Under the pieces are notes generated by a model, which did not search any database, was not told where the DNA came from, and saw only the letters and a program-made list of their open reading frames with translations. This document shows, in pieces, positions 48,989 through 57,343 of a stretch of 64,000 nt of DNA. The stretch's first letter is position 1. Each line of letters opens with the position of its first letter. The position numbers were made by a program, and so were the translations under genes. This stretch comes from Hyphomonas sediminis (lineage in GTDB: Bacteria; Pseudomonadota; Alphaproteobacteria; Caulobacterales; Hyphomonadaceae). The DNA is taken from the NCBI RefSeq assembly GCF_019679475.1, contig NZ_JAIEZP010000001.1, forward strand, positions 2,542,001 to 2,606,000. Direction: 5' to 3'.

Positions 48989-49539
48989 TAGTTCCTCGAA
49001 AGAGCAGCTCGAAGCCCGTACTCGGTATCAAGCCGACGAGCCATTTCATCCGCAGTTTCGGGCTTCAGAAACTTGAAAATTCTCTCTCTAGGAATTTCCT
49101 TCGAGCTGTCACCCGGATCTTCCCACTCAGGACAAATTTTATGTGTCAACTCGGCCAACTTGAAGCGGTCCATGTCGCCAAAAGTCGCCCAAACCTCTTC
49201 CAGAATCCGCTCTTCAAAGCGGCTTAATTGGTCGGAATCATCATCTGTCAACTTTCGGGCCAGCCCGACGGTATGTTTCTCAAGGTCAACAATTAAGTCA
49301 TCCCATTGTTCGGACTCTGTTTCCCCTTTGATGAGATTGTAGGTCTCCGATACAACGGGACCAAACTTCATTGAGACGAACTTGTCGTACACAACTGGCG
49401 ATCCAGACCGTTCCATACTGAGCCGGTCCGATAAATACATAAGCTTTACAAGCTTGAGAACATTGATCTTTCCGCCTGCTTTTAAACAAAAGAAGGCGGC
49501 GACCTGAGCTGATTTTTTGGGGTCAAATGAGGCTGGCAT
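48988..49539 (-). CDS. Panacea-domain (DUF4065, SocA-like) antitoxin
   Basis: A 183-residue protein with the Panacea/DUF4065 pattern: AAFFCLKAGGKINVLKLVKLMYLSDRLSMERSGSPV, FVSMKFGPVVSETYNLI and later LSRFEERILEEVW...DRFKLAELTH. Panacea domains are known as interchangeable antitoxins that neutralise unrelated toxins encoded beside them; SocA of Caulobacter is the founding example. Here the only partner is the 129-residue downstream protein. A TATATG box and an imperfect dyad (GTTACATATAGCAAC, 49545-49559) lie just before the ATG and could be the autoregulated promoter. Clearly AT-richer than core genes. Confidence 0.85.
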   Translation of the reverse strand: MPASFDPKKSAQVAAFFCLKAGGKINVLKLVKLMYLSDRLSMERSGSPVVYDKFVSMKFGPVVSETYNLIKGETESEQWDDLIVDLEKHTVGLARKLTDDDSDQLSRFEERILEEVWATFGDMDRFKLAELTHKICPEWEDPGDSSKEIPRERIFKFLKPETADEMARRLDTEYGLRAALSRN

Positions 49540-49675
49540 TGCCTGTTACATATAGCAACGCCTCCATTAACGGAATCGGAATTTTTGCAGTTAGGCCCGC
49601 TGCCAGTACCCCTTAAATACCCGGCTGACCGGCGCAGCCATCGCATTGCGGCTTTTCAGCCGCGTTCTTGCTGCA

Positions 49676-50503
49676 ATGTCTGAAGGCGATCGGCTCTTCC
49701 ACCCTGTCACTGGAAGTCTAGCAGCAATTTTCCTGATGCTGCTGGCTGCGGGCTTGGTGGGCCATAATAACCGCTATCATTCATTCGCGCCTGTTGTTCC
49801 TGATACTGATCTCAGCCAACAAATAGCCAACAACGGCGCCCAGCAAACCGAGCAATCCGCCGATCTGAAGGCCCAACAAAGCATGGCTCTGGCTGCCTGG
49901 GCCGCTGTTGGCGTAAGCGTTTGCGGGTTGGTGGGATTGTTCTTTACCGTCAGATACGCGCTCTTTGCTTGGAAGGCCGCTGAGAAATCCGCGAACGCCG
50001 ATAACGAAGCCCTGATACTGACCAGAACCCAGCTTGATGAAGCTCGGGCGTTCAACATGGCCCAAACCCGAGCTTGGTTGTCGGTTCAAGATTTGACGGT
50101 TACGAACTTCTATGTCGGTGGGAAACCGAGATTTGAATTTTTGATACGAAATTCTGGCAACACTCCCGCCTATGAAGTTCGCTATATTGCTCAAGTTTTC
50201 CTGAGCGACCCGGCAAGTAAGCCAAAAATCAGGTTCTCTAATACTGATTGGCTCTCTAAGATGATTATTGCACCAGCTTATGCCAACACGGGGTACGTAG
50301 GCGGAACAATTGAAATGTCCCAATCCATTTATGATGGTATTATGAGCAAGAACATTGTCCCAGTTTTGGCCGGATATATCATTTATCGTGACGTGTTCAA
50401 AAAGCGTCGGTTTGTGACCTTTCAAGCCTACTTGGACCCAGAGCACATGGGAGATGGCATCGGCTTTTTGACACTGGCCGAAAAACATAATCACGCAAAC
50501 TAG
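49676..50503 (+). CDS. Two-helix membrane protein of unknown function
   Basis: A 275-residue protein. Two membrane helices (SLAAIFLMLLAAGLVGH; AAVGVSVCGLVGLFFTVRYALFAW) flank a short exterior loop; the remaining 170 residues are cytosolic, with a small helix (LTRTQLDEARAFNMAQTRAWL) and a beta-rich domain (RFEFLIRNSGNTPAYEV ... FVTFQAYLD) that resembles immunoglobulin-like folds. Similar proteins occur as orphans in accessory regions; no function known. ATG 49676 is chosen over TTG 49646. Divergent from the Panacea operon, inside the inverted repeats. Confidence 0.6.
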   Translation: MSEGDRLFHPVTGSLAAIFLMLLAAGLVGHNNRYHSFAPVVPDTDLSQQIANNGAQQTEQSADLKAQQSMALAAWAAVGVSVCGLVGLFFTVRYALFAWKAAEKSANADNEALILTRTQLDEARAFNMAQTRAWLSVQDLTVTNFYVGGKPRFEFLIRNSGNTPAYEVRYIAQVFLSDPASKPKIRFSNTDWLSKMIIAPAYANTGYVGGTIEMSQSIYDGIMSKNIVPVLAGYIIYRDVFKKRRFVTFQAYLDPEHMGDGIGFLTLAEKHNHAN

Positions 50504-51060
50504 CAGCATCCCCCTAATCACGGGCGCCCCCGTTTGGGCTTGGTGCGCTTGCTACATAAGTCCGAAAAAGCCGGTAGAGAAACCCGACTGGCCCGCCTTC
50601 CCCGCAAGGAGAAGGCCACGAGAGTTGACGGGTTCCGAGGATCAGCAATCGCACTGCGATTGCCCGAGGGACAGGCAAGACCTGGCAGCGCCGAAGTCAT
50701 CCCGATAACTGCCCGAAACTCCGGCGGCAGATGCGCGGCGGGCGAGGTGCCCACACCGCAAACACATTTTCTTTCCCGGGCGCCGCGGCGCCCGCCGCGC
50801 GAGGCTCCGCATCAGGAGCCAACACCTGCCCCAAACCCGGATGGCCCCGCCAGTCCGGCCAAACTCGCATGGAAACAAACATTGCACACACAGCCTGACA
50901 TCTCACAAGCAAAGCGCAGGCGCAGGCGGGCTGAGACCGAAGAGCTCAGCAACACCGCCGAGCAAAAAAGGCAAAGCCAGTCCGGCCAATGGCATATGGA
51001 ACCGCCCCTTGACCCCGCCCGCCCGCCGCATCACATGAACGCAAACGCGGAGATACCCAC
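50504..51060. other. Gene-free segment, 557 bp
   Basis: Holds the right copy of the 25-bp repeat (50540-50564), then a sharp shift back to high GC with strong dyads, including the perfect palindrome GGGCGCCGCGGCGCCC (50778-50793) and the hairpin GGCTCC-GCATCA-GGAGCC (50803-50820). The reading frames present are Arg/Pro-rich on both strands and not convincing as proteins. Confidence 0.5.
50540..50564 (-). repeat. Right copy of the 25-bp inverted repeat
   Basis: Reverse complement of 48178-48202 with one mismatch (ACTTATG here against ACTTCTG on the left). It lies 36 bases after the last gene of the accessory segment. Terminal inverted repeats of a mobile unit and two copies of a recombination site are both possible. 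Confidence 0.75.
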
Positions 51061-51399
51061 ATGACCGACCAGGCAACCCTCGACGCCATCGACAAGGCCG
51101 TCAAAGAAAACGACGTTGTCCTCTTCATGAAGGGCACGCCGACCTTCCCGCAATGCGGCTTCTCCTCGGTCGTGGTCCAGATTCTGGACTATCTGGGCGT
51201 CGAATATGTCGCCACCAACGTGCTGGCCGATCAGGCCGTGCGCGAAGGCATCAAGGCCTATACGAACTGGCCAACCATTCCGCAGCTCTATGTGAAGGGC
51301 GAATTCGTCGGCGGCTGCGACATTATCAAGGAAATGTTCGAGAATGGCGAGCTCCGCGACCTGATGGCCGAAAAAGGCATCGCGCTCGAAACCGAGTAA
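51061..51399 (+). CDS. grxD: Monothiol glutaredoxin GrxD
   Basis: A 112-residue CGFS-type glutaredoxin that carries [2Fe-2S] clusters, usually with Bol[16 protein letters not shown] holds the active Cys; [20 protein letters not shown] is the glutathione-binding TIP/GG region. bolA lies 5.7 kb upstream instead of adjacent. Confidence 0.96.
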   Translation: MTDQATLDAIDKAVKENDVVLFMKGTPTFPQCGFSSVVVQILDYLGVEYVATNVLADQAVREGIKAYTNWPTIPQLYVKGEFVGGCDIIKEMFENGELRDLMAEKGIALETE

Positions 51400-51403
51400 C
51401 TGG

Positions 51404-51805
51404 TCAGCCAAAAAAGTAGAAATACGCCAGTATCAGCAACGGGATGACCGACATTCCGAACAGGTTGCGCGTGAACACATAAGTGCCCACCCACCGTTCG
51501 GTCTCGGCGTCCTCTGCCGGCTTGGTGTGGGTCACCATCTCGACATTGTCGCCCTTGATGACGGTCTCGTCTTTCAGGATGTACTTCTGGAGCGAGCCCT
51601 CGGTCAGCAGCGCGCCAAAGTAAAACAGGGCGCTGAACGTGATCGCAGCAAAGGCGAAGGCCAGCGCCGCCGTCGCCACCTCCGGCGCCCGGAACACATC
51701 CATCATCCATCCCGCCCCGGCAAAAACAATGACGCCGGCCATGATGGCGACCAGCCGCAAGCGGCGCAGTCTCGCAAAATCCGGCGTTGACGGTGGCTTC
51801 TCCAT
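51404..51805 (-). CDS. Small membrane protein of unknown function
   Basis: A 133-residue protein with three hydrophobic segments (LVAIMAGVIVFAGAGWMM, LAFAFAAITFSALFYFGALL, FGMSVIPLLILAYFYFFG) and a charged middle loop (KDETVIKGDNVEMVTHTKPAEDAETERW). No named family recognised. ATG 51805 gives a normal N-terminus. It is divergent from rimO, with 44 bp between starts. Confidence 0.7.
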   Translation of the reverse strand: MEKPPSTPDFARLRRLRLVAIMAGVIVFAGAGWMMDVFRAPEVATAALAFAFAAITFSALFYFGALLTEGSLQKYILKDETVIKGDNVEMVTHTKPAEDAETERWVGTYVFTRNLFGMSVIPLLILAYFYFFG

Positions 51806-51849
51806 GAGCCTTCTTCCCCAAACCCCAGTTTCATTATAGCAGGGCGCGC

Positions 51850-53205
51850 ATGACGATAACACCCTCCGCCCCCGCCCCGATCCGCCCCACAAAGGCGCCC
51901 AAAGTCGGCATCGTGTCCCTTGGCTGCCCCAAGGCGCTGGTCGATTCCGAGCGGATCATCACCCGCCTCCGGGCTGAAGGCTACCAGATTGCACCCGACT
52001 ATTCCGGCGCAGACCTCGTACTGGTGAACACCTGCGGCTTCCTCGACTCCGCCCGCGATGAAAGCCTCTCGGCCATCGGTGAGGCAATCGAAGCCAATGG
52101 CCGCGTCATCGTCACCGGTTGCCTCGGCGCCGAGCCCGAAGTAATCGAGAAAGCACACCCCAAGGTGCTCGCCGTTACCGGCCCCCATCAATACGAAGCG
52201 GTCATGGACGCGGTGCATACGCACCTGACGCCGCCGCACAATCCGCACCTCGACCTCGTGCCCGAAAGCGGCCTGCGGCTCACCCCGCGCCATTATGCGT
52301 ACCTGAAGATCTCCGAAGGCTGCAACAACCGCTGCAGCTTCTGCATCATCCCCAAACTACGCGGCGATCTTGTCTCCCGCCCGATCCACCATGTCCTCTC
52401 CGAGGCAGAAAAGCTGGTGGCGGCGGGCGTCAAGGAACTCCTGGTGATCAGCCAAGACACCTCCGCCTACGGACTGGATGTGAAATACAAGCCGGAAACC
52501 TGGCGCGGCGGAGAATACCAGACCCGCTTCCTTGATCTCGCCAAAGGCCTCGGCAGCCTCGGCGTGTGGACGCGGATGCACTATGTGTACCCCTATCCCC
52601 ACGTCGATAATGTCATCCCGCTGATGGCAGACGGCCTGATCACGCCCTATCTCGACATTCCCTTCCAGCATGCCTCCGCCAATGTGCTGAAGGCGATGAA
52701 ACGCCCCGGCAATCAGGACAAGGTCCTGAGCCGCATCCAGAAATGGCGCGAGCAGGTTCCAGACCTGGCCATCCGTTCGACCTTCATCGTCGGCTTTCCC
52801 GGCGAGACGGAAGAAGACTTCCAGGTCCTGCTCGACTTCATCCGCGAAGCAAAAATCGACCGTGCAGGCTGCTTCAAGTACGAGAACGTTGCCCATGCCG
52901 AAAGCGGCAAGCTGGAAGGCCACGTTCCGGAAGACGTGAAGGAAGACCGCTGGCACCGCTTCATGGCGGCGCAGGCAGAAGTATCCGCCGCCCGCGCCGA
53001 AGCGCAGGTCGGCCGCACACTGGACGTGATCATTGATGGCCCCGGCGAAGAGACCGGCGAAATGATCGGCCGCACGCAGGCCGACGCGCCGGAAGTCGAC
53101 GCCGTCGTCTATCTTGACAATGCGAGCCACCTGAAGCCGGGCGAAATCATCAAGGCCGAAATCACCGGCGCCGACGATTACGACCTCTACGGCACACCTG
53201 CCTGA
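51850..53205 (+). CDS. rimO: Ribosomal protein S12 methylthiotransferase RimO
   Basis: Radical SAM enzyme of 451 residues that methylthiolates an Asp of S12. The UPF0004 domain has [13 protein letters not shown] and NTCGFLDSA (cluster Cys), the radical SAM motif is [15 protein letters not shown], and the C-terminus is the TRAM domain. The stop lies next to the remains of a regulator gene. Confidence 0.96.
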   Translation: MTITPSAPAPIRPTKAPKVGIVSLGCPKALVDSERIITRLRAEGYQIAPDYSGADLVLVNTCGFLDSARDESLSAIGEAIEANGRVIVTGCLGAEPEVIEKAHPKVLAVTGPHQYEAVMDAVHTHLTPPHNPHLDLVPESGLRLTPRHYAYLKISEGCNNRCSFCIIPKLRGDLVSRPIHHVLSEAEKLVAAGVKELLVISQDTSAYGLDVKYKPETWRGGEYQTRFLDLAKGLGSLGVWTRMHYVYPYPHVDNVIPLMADGLITPYLDIPFQHASANVLKAMKRPGNQDKVLSRIQKWREQVPDLAIRSTFIVGFPGETEEDFQVLLDFIREAKIDRAGCFKYENVAHAESGKLEGHVPEDVKEDRWHRFMAAQAEVSAARAEAQVGRTLDVIIDGPGEETGEMIGRTQADAPEVDAVVYLDNASHLKPGEIIKAEITGADDYDLYGTPA

Positions 53206-53210
53206 ACTTT

Positions 53211-53795
53211 CAGCCAGGCGCCTTCCTGCTGGCCGCGGCTGGCTCGCTCGATGAGCGCCTGGATGCGAACCGCATCTATGTCCGCGACGGCAAGTTCCGG
53301 ACGTCGGCAGGTATTTCTGCAGGCATCGACCTTGCCTTGGCAATTGTGGAAGATGATCTCGGACCGGATGTCGCTCAAAGAGCGGCGCGCGAACTCGGCA
53401 TTCATCAGCGGCGGCATGGCGACCAATCCCAGTTCTCGGTGATGCAAGATGTTCACCGGGCCAACGGAAAGTTCGACGTATTGATCGACTGAGTCCGCGC
53501 CAACCTTTCGCATGACATCCGTGTAGAAACTATCGCGGAAAATGCGGGAATGAGCCCGCAAAATTTTGCGCGGGTTTTCAGATCAGAAGTCGGAACAACG
53601 CCCGCTCGGTTTGTTGAAAAACTCCGCCTGGAAGCGGCCCGGCAAGGCGTTGAAAGAACGTCGCTGTCTCTTCAGCAGATTGCATCGGAAACCGGGTTTG
53701 GCGACCCGGAAAGAATGCGGCTCGCCTTTCTACGGGTCTATGGACAGCCCCCCATGGTCCTGCGACGCCAAAGCAAGAGGGATACAAATTTCTGA
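53211..53795 (+). pseudogene. Remnant of a GlxA-family AraC regulator
   Basis: One frame holds consecutive pieces of a DJ-1/PfpI-AraC regulator (GlxA type). GAFLLAAAGSLDER and RDGKFRTSAGISAGIDLALAIVE are the end of the DJ-1 half; RVFRSEVGTTPARFVEKLRL and IASETGFGDPERMR are the helix-turn-helix end. The first half of the gene is gone, part of the DJ-1 end is deleted, and an in-frame TGA at 53490-53492 stands where the family has a conserved Trp (TGG). The fragment starts within 6 bases of the rimO stop, consistent with a deletion. The reading frames on the opposite strand are shadows. Confidence 0.8.
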
Positions 53796-53798
53796 AAA

Positions 53799-53837
53799 TT
53801 ATCGAAAAACAACGATTGACTTATCGTATTTCGATAA
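53799..53837. promoter_or_regulatory. Palindromic operator over a promoter of the DUF2807 gene
   Basis: Nine-base arms TTATCGAAA (53799-53807) and TTTCGATAA (53829-53837), with a third TTATCG at 53821-53826, overlap TTGACT (53816-53821), a good -35. A weak -10 (CAATAT) follows at 53838-53843. The layout suggests repression by a dimeric regulator. Confidence 0.5.
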
Positions 53838-53879
53838 CAATATGGACTTCAAGTTACTTCCACCCCCAAGGAGGCCAGA

Positions 53880-54809
53880 ATGTTGAAACCCCTCGCCACT
53901 ACCGCTGCCATCGCCCTCATCGCGGCTCCCCTCGCCTTTGCTGGCACCAAATCCGTCGACACACGCAATTTCGATCAAATCGAAGTCAAAGGCGCGATGA
54001 CCCTGATTTATACGCCAGGCCCAAGCACTTCGGTCTCGATCGAAACCGATGGCAACGACTTTTCCGACGCGGATGTATCCGTAGACGGAGATACTTTGGT
54101 GATTACGCGCAAAAGCCTGGAAAAGCGTGGCCTGTTCGGCAACGGCGCAAGCCTGAAGGTGTCGAACGACGGCAAGAGCGTCAAGGTCAATGGCAAGAAA
54201 GTGCCCGCCTACACCGTTCGCGTCACCAGCCCCGATTTGGAAAGCGTTCGGGTGGCACAATCCTCGCGAGCCGATGTAAGCGGCGTCGACGCTGAAAGCT
54301 TCACCGCCCGTACTTCATCTGCCGCAAAGCTGACCCTGTCCGGGCGCGCCAACGATGCGGAGATTGCCGCCTCTTCCTCTGGCGAAATCTACGCGTCGGA
54401 ATTTGAAGCCCGCACTCTGGACGTGGACGCCTCTTCGTCTGGTGAAGTGGAAATCGCGGTCGCCGGCACTGGCGAAGTTGAAGCTTCGTCGTCTTCCTCC
54501 GGTGAGATCTCGATCCGCTCCCTGAACGCCGCAAACTTCACTGTGAACTCGTCGAGCGGCGGCGAAGTAAGCCTTGCCGGCGCCTGTGGCCGGATCAGCA
54601 TCAGCGCTTCGTCCGGCGCAGACGTGGACGCAAGTGCCCTCAAATGTGAAGTTGCCACAGCCCAAGCCTCCAGCGGCGCCGACATTGAGGCCTTCGCCTC
54701 TGTATCGGCAACCGGCTCAGCTTCCAGCGGCGGTGACATCAGCTTTGAAGGCCGCCCCGCCGAGCAGCAGGCGAACAAGTCCAGCGGCGGCGACGTGACT
54801 TTCAACTAA
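53880..54809 (+). CDS. DUF2807 (GIN domain) exported protein
   Basis: A 309-residue exported protein. The signal MLKPLATTAAIALIAAPLAFA is followed by a beta-helical GIN (DUF2807) domain with many Ser/Gly/Glu repeats such as ASSSGEIYASEFEARTLDVDASSSGE split over successive turns, and SSGG-rich turns near the end. Members are predicted to form surface or periplasmic right-handed beta-helices, function unknown. AAGGAGG lies 8 bases before ATG 53880. A long dyad follows the stop within the convergent ppk2 end. Confidence 0.85.
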   Translation: MLKPLATTAAIALIAAPLAFAGTKSVDTRNFDQIEVKGAMTLIYTPGPSTSVSIETDGNDFSDADVSVDGDTLVITRKSLEKRGLFGNGASLKVSNDGKSVKVNGKKVPAYTVRVTSPDLESVRVAQSSRADVSGVDAESFTARTSSAAKLTLSGRANDAEIAASSSGEIYASEFEARTLDVDASSSGEVEIAVAGTGEVEASSSSSGEISIRSLNAANFTVNSSSGGEVSLAGACGRISISASSGADVDASALKCEVATAQASSGADIEAFASVSATGSASSGGDISFEGRPAEQQANKSSGGDVTFN

Positions 54810-54829
54810 CGCCGCGCCTGGCCGAAAAG

Positions 54830-55654
54830 TCAGATTTCATAAGACCCCGGATCATGTCCGGGGTCTTTCCATTTGAGGTCCATCTCTTCGAGTGCTCCGC
54901 GAACGAGGCGTGCGATCATGGCGTTCCGGCGCGTGCGGCTGTCTGCGGGGATGATGTGCCAGGGCGCGTGCTTGGTGGAGCAGCGATTGATCGCTGTCTC
55001 ATACGCGTCCATGAATTGCGGCCACAGCGCACGGTCGTCCAGATCCCCCGGATTGAACTTCCAGAGCTTATGCTCCTCCTGCAGACGTTCCTTCAGCCGG
55101 ACGCCCTGCTCCTCATGCCCTATATTCAGCATGCATTTGACGATGACGTAGCCGTTCTCGGTTAGGTGTTTTTCGAAGGCGTTGATCTGATCGTAGCGCT
55201 GCTCGATGTCTGCTGCAGGCGCAAGGCTGCGGACCTTGGCGACCAGAACATCTTCATAGTGCGAACGATCAAAGATGCCGACATGCCCGCGCCGGGGCAC
55301 CGCGTTGTGCACGCGCCACAGATAATCCCGCGCCAGCTCCTCGCTGCTGGGCGCCTTGAACGCCTTCACTTCCATCCCCAGTGGCGTGGTATCTTTGAAG
55401 ACGGATTTGATTGTTCCGGACTTGCCGGCCGTATCCATCCCCTGCAGCACGACGAGCAGCGCACGCTTCCCTTCGGCGTAGAGCTTGTCCTTCAGCTCGT
55501 TGATGCAGGCCGCATCCTTCTTGAGGCTGGTCTCGGCCTCCTCCTTGTTCGGGAACAGCGCCTTGTCTTCAGTGGAAAGGTCCTTAAGCACAAAAGGCTT
55601 ACCTGGGCGTGCAATCAGCGCCTTGCGGACGTCAGCGATAGTCGGAATGGCCAA
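54830..55654 (-). CDS. ppk2: Polyphosphate kinase 2
   Basis: A 274-residue PPK2 that transfers phosphate between polyphosphate and nucleotides. P-loop LQGMDTAGKSGT, lid Arg motif YLWRVHNAVPRRG and Walker B GIFDRSHYEDVLV are present; class (ADP or AMP phosphorylation) cannot be fixed by eye. The start is TTG 55654 with GGGAGA 5 bases before it; no nearby in-frame ATG fits the conserved N-terminus. Confidence 0.93.
   Translation of the reverse strand: MAIPTIADVRKALIARPGKPFVLKDLSTEDKALFPNKEEAETSLKKDAACINELKDKLYAEGKRALLVVLQGMDTAGKSGTIKSVFKDTTPLGMEVKAFKAPSSEELARDYLWRVHNAVPRRGHVGIFDRSHYEDVLVAKVRSLAPAADIEQRYDQINAFEKHLTENGYVIVKCMLNIGHEEQGVRLKERLQEEHKLWKFNPGDLDDRALWPQFMDAYETAINRCSTKHAPWHIIPADSRTRRNAMIARLVRGALEEMDLKWKDPGHDPGSYEI
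54841..54867 (+). terminator. Hairpin after DUF2807, inside the convergent ppk2 end
   Basis: Eleven-base arms AAGACCCCGGA (54841-54851) and TCCGGGGTCTT (54857-54867), loop TCATG, then TCC. It is in the last codons of ppk2 on the other strand, so it may serve the plus-strand transcript only. Confidence 0.5.
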
Positions 55655-55670
55655 GAATATCTCCCGGAAT

Positions 55671-55702
55671 AAGAAAAGGCCGCACCAGTCTGGCGCGGCC
55701 TT
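55671..55702 (-). terminator. Terminator of rpsD
   Basis: A 12-bp stem (55676-55687 with 55691-55702, one G-T pair) closes on a 3-base loop. On the minus strand it is followed by TTTTCTT (including 55671-55675). Strong intrinsic terminator 28 bases after the rpsD stop. Confidence 0.9.
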
Positions 55703-55729
55703 CCCAAAAGTTCAAGAAATTCAGTCGCC

Positions 55730-56347
55730 TTACGACGAATAGAACTCGACCACCTGGGCCGGTTCCATTTTCACCGGATACGGCACATCGGCGAGAGCCG
55801 GGATGCGCTTATAGGTGGCAGTCATCGCTTTGGGGTCGACTTCCACATAATCCGGAATGTCACGCTCGGGGCTGCCGAGCGCTTCGAGCACGAGGGCCAG
55901 GTTACGCGATTTTTCGCGGACCTGAACAACGTCGCCCGGTTTCAGGCGAGCCGAACCGATGTTGCAGCGGCGACCGTTCACCGTCACGTGACCGTGGTTG
56001 ATGAACTGACGAGCCGCAAACACGGTCGGCACGAACTTGGCGCGGTAGACGACGGCATCGAGGCGCGATTCCAGAAGGCCGATGAGGTTTTCAGCCGTGT
56101 TGCCTTTTTGGCGCGCGGCTTCCTCATAAACTTTCAGGAACTGTTTCTCGGTGACGTCACCGTAGTAAGCCTTCAGCTTCTGCTTCGCCATGAGCTGCAT
56201 ACCAAAGTCAGAGACTTTGTTACGACGGTTCTGGCCATGTTGGCCCGGCTTGTAGTTGCGCTTGTTGAAGGGAGACTTGGGGCGGCCCCAGATGTTCTCA
56301 CCGACGCGACGGTCGATCTTGTATTTCGCACTATGGCGACGAGACAT
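55730..56347 (-). CDS. rpsD: 30S ribosomal protein S4
   Basis: Primary 16S rRNA-binding protein, 205 residues, the standard bacterial length. Starts [14 protein letters not shown] and has the S4 domain [21 protein letters not shown] 56347 is used; upstream in-frame ATG at 56362 is not conserved. It is monocistronic here, away from the alpha operon, which is normal for alphaproteobacteria. Confidence 0.97.
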   Translation of the reverse strand: MSRRHSAKYKIDRRVGENIWGRPKSPFNKRNYKPGQHGQNRRNKVSDFGMQLMAKQKLKAYYGDVTEKQFLKVYEEAARQKGNTAENLIGLLESRLDAVVYRAKFVPTVFAARQFINHGHVTVNGRRCNIGSARLKPGDVVQVREKSRNLALVLEALGSPERDIPDYVEVDPKAMTATYKRIPALADVPYPVKMEPAQVVEFYSS

Positions 56348-56521
56348 ATCAATGTCCTTCATTCTTGACGCGGGCCGGTGGACTGCTGCTCAAGAAAAGA
56401 GCCCACGATTACAACGGCGGCACCGCATCACCCCGTCATGAAGCGGCGGGTAAAACACCAATATCCCCCTCGCGTCAAGCACGGAGACTGTTAGTATTTC
56501 CCGCAAAAATGGGAGGAATCA

Positions 56522-57343
56522 ATGACATCGGTTAATGGCAAGGTCGCAATCGTTACGGGCGGCGCGAGTGGGATCGGTCGTTCGACAGCGTTGATGCTGG
56601 CGCGAGACGGCGCCGCCGTCATGGTAACGGACATCGACGAGGCTGGCGCAAAGGCCGTCGCCGCGGAAATCGGCAAGACTGGTGGCAAAGCTGCTGCCTT
56701 GAAGCAGGATGTAACTGATGAGGCCCTGTGGGACAGCGTCTTTGCCGATACCAGCGCCCTGCTCGGTGCCCCCTCTATCCTGATCAATAATGCCGGCATC
56801 GCGATCGGCGGCGCAATCATGGACTTCACGCTGGCCGACTGGCGCAAGCAGATGGAAGTGAACACTGACAGCGTGTTCCTGGGCACCCGCGCAGCCATGC
56901 GCACAATGAAGGGCACCGGCGGAGGCTCCATCGTAAACCTCTCCTCCGTCGCGGGCCTGCGCGGCGCACCCGGCGCCAGCGCATATTGCGCATCGAAAGG
57001 CGCGGTTCGGTTGTTCACCAAGGCCGCTGCGATGGAATGCGCACAGCTCGGGCTGAATATCCGAGTGAATTCGGTGCATCCCGGCATCATCGACACCCCG
57101 ATCTGGCAGAAATCGCTGACCCGGATGACCGAAACGATGCAGAAAGAACAATCCGCCATGCTGACAGCGGCGCATGGTGGCAACGGGCTAGATCCCAACC
57201 TCATCGCGGCAGGAAGCGCGCCCCTTGGACGCCCAGGCACACCAGAAGAAGTGGCCGAACTTATCACGTTCCTGGCCTCAGACGCCGCGAGCTACATCAC
57301 CGGCCACGAGTACGTCGTCGATGGGGGAATGACGGCGCGCTAG
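56522..57343 (+). CDS. Short-chain dehydrogenase/reductase
   Basis: A 273-residue NAD(P)-dependent oxidoreductase. TGGASGIGRS (cofactor loop), NNAG, catalytic Ser (NLSSVAGL) and YCASK (Tyr/Lys) are in the classical SDR order; the MVTDIDEA stretch with Asp after strand 2 points to NAD(H). Substrate not determinable. Its stop overlaps the convergent cupin gene by four bases; the neighbours suggest a small catabolic group. Confidence 0.93.
   Translation: MTSVNGKVAIVTGGASGIGRSTALMLARDGAAVMVTDIDEAGAKAVAAEIGKTGGKAAALKQDVTDEALWDSVFADTSALLGAPSILINNAGIAIGGAIMDFTLADWRKQMEVNTDSVFLGTRAAMRTMKGTGGGSIVNLSSVAGLRGAPGASAYCASKGAVRLFTKAAAMECAQLGLNIRVNSVHPGIIDTPIWQKSLTRMTETMQKEQSAMLTAAHGGNGLDPNLIAAGSAPLGRPGTPEEVAELITFLASDAASYITGHEYVVDGGMTAR

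Noticed and set aside
50518..50754. 78-codon minus-strand frame containing the right repeat
   Set aside because: Its reading of the repeat (SDLCSKRTKP) is a by-product of the DNA repeat; no ribosome site or family seen.
50504..51060. Possible split tmRNA or other RNA gene
   Set aside because: I looked for an ANDN-type tag frame and a T-arm on both strands and found neither; also no RNase P consensus.
50534..51064. 176-codon plus-strand frame ending in ATGA overlap with grxD
   Set aside because: Arg/Pro-rich, no conserved motif, crosses the inverted repeat and GC-rich palindromes; overlap looks accidental.
53187..53561. 124-codon minus-strand frame
   Set aside because: Antisense to the glxA remnant, which explains its openness; no features of its own.
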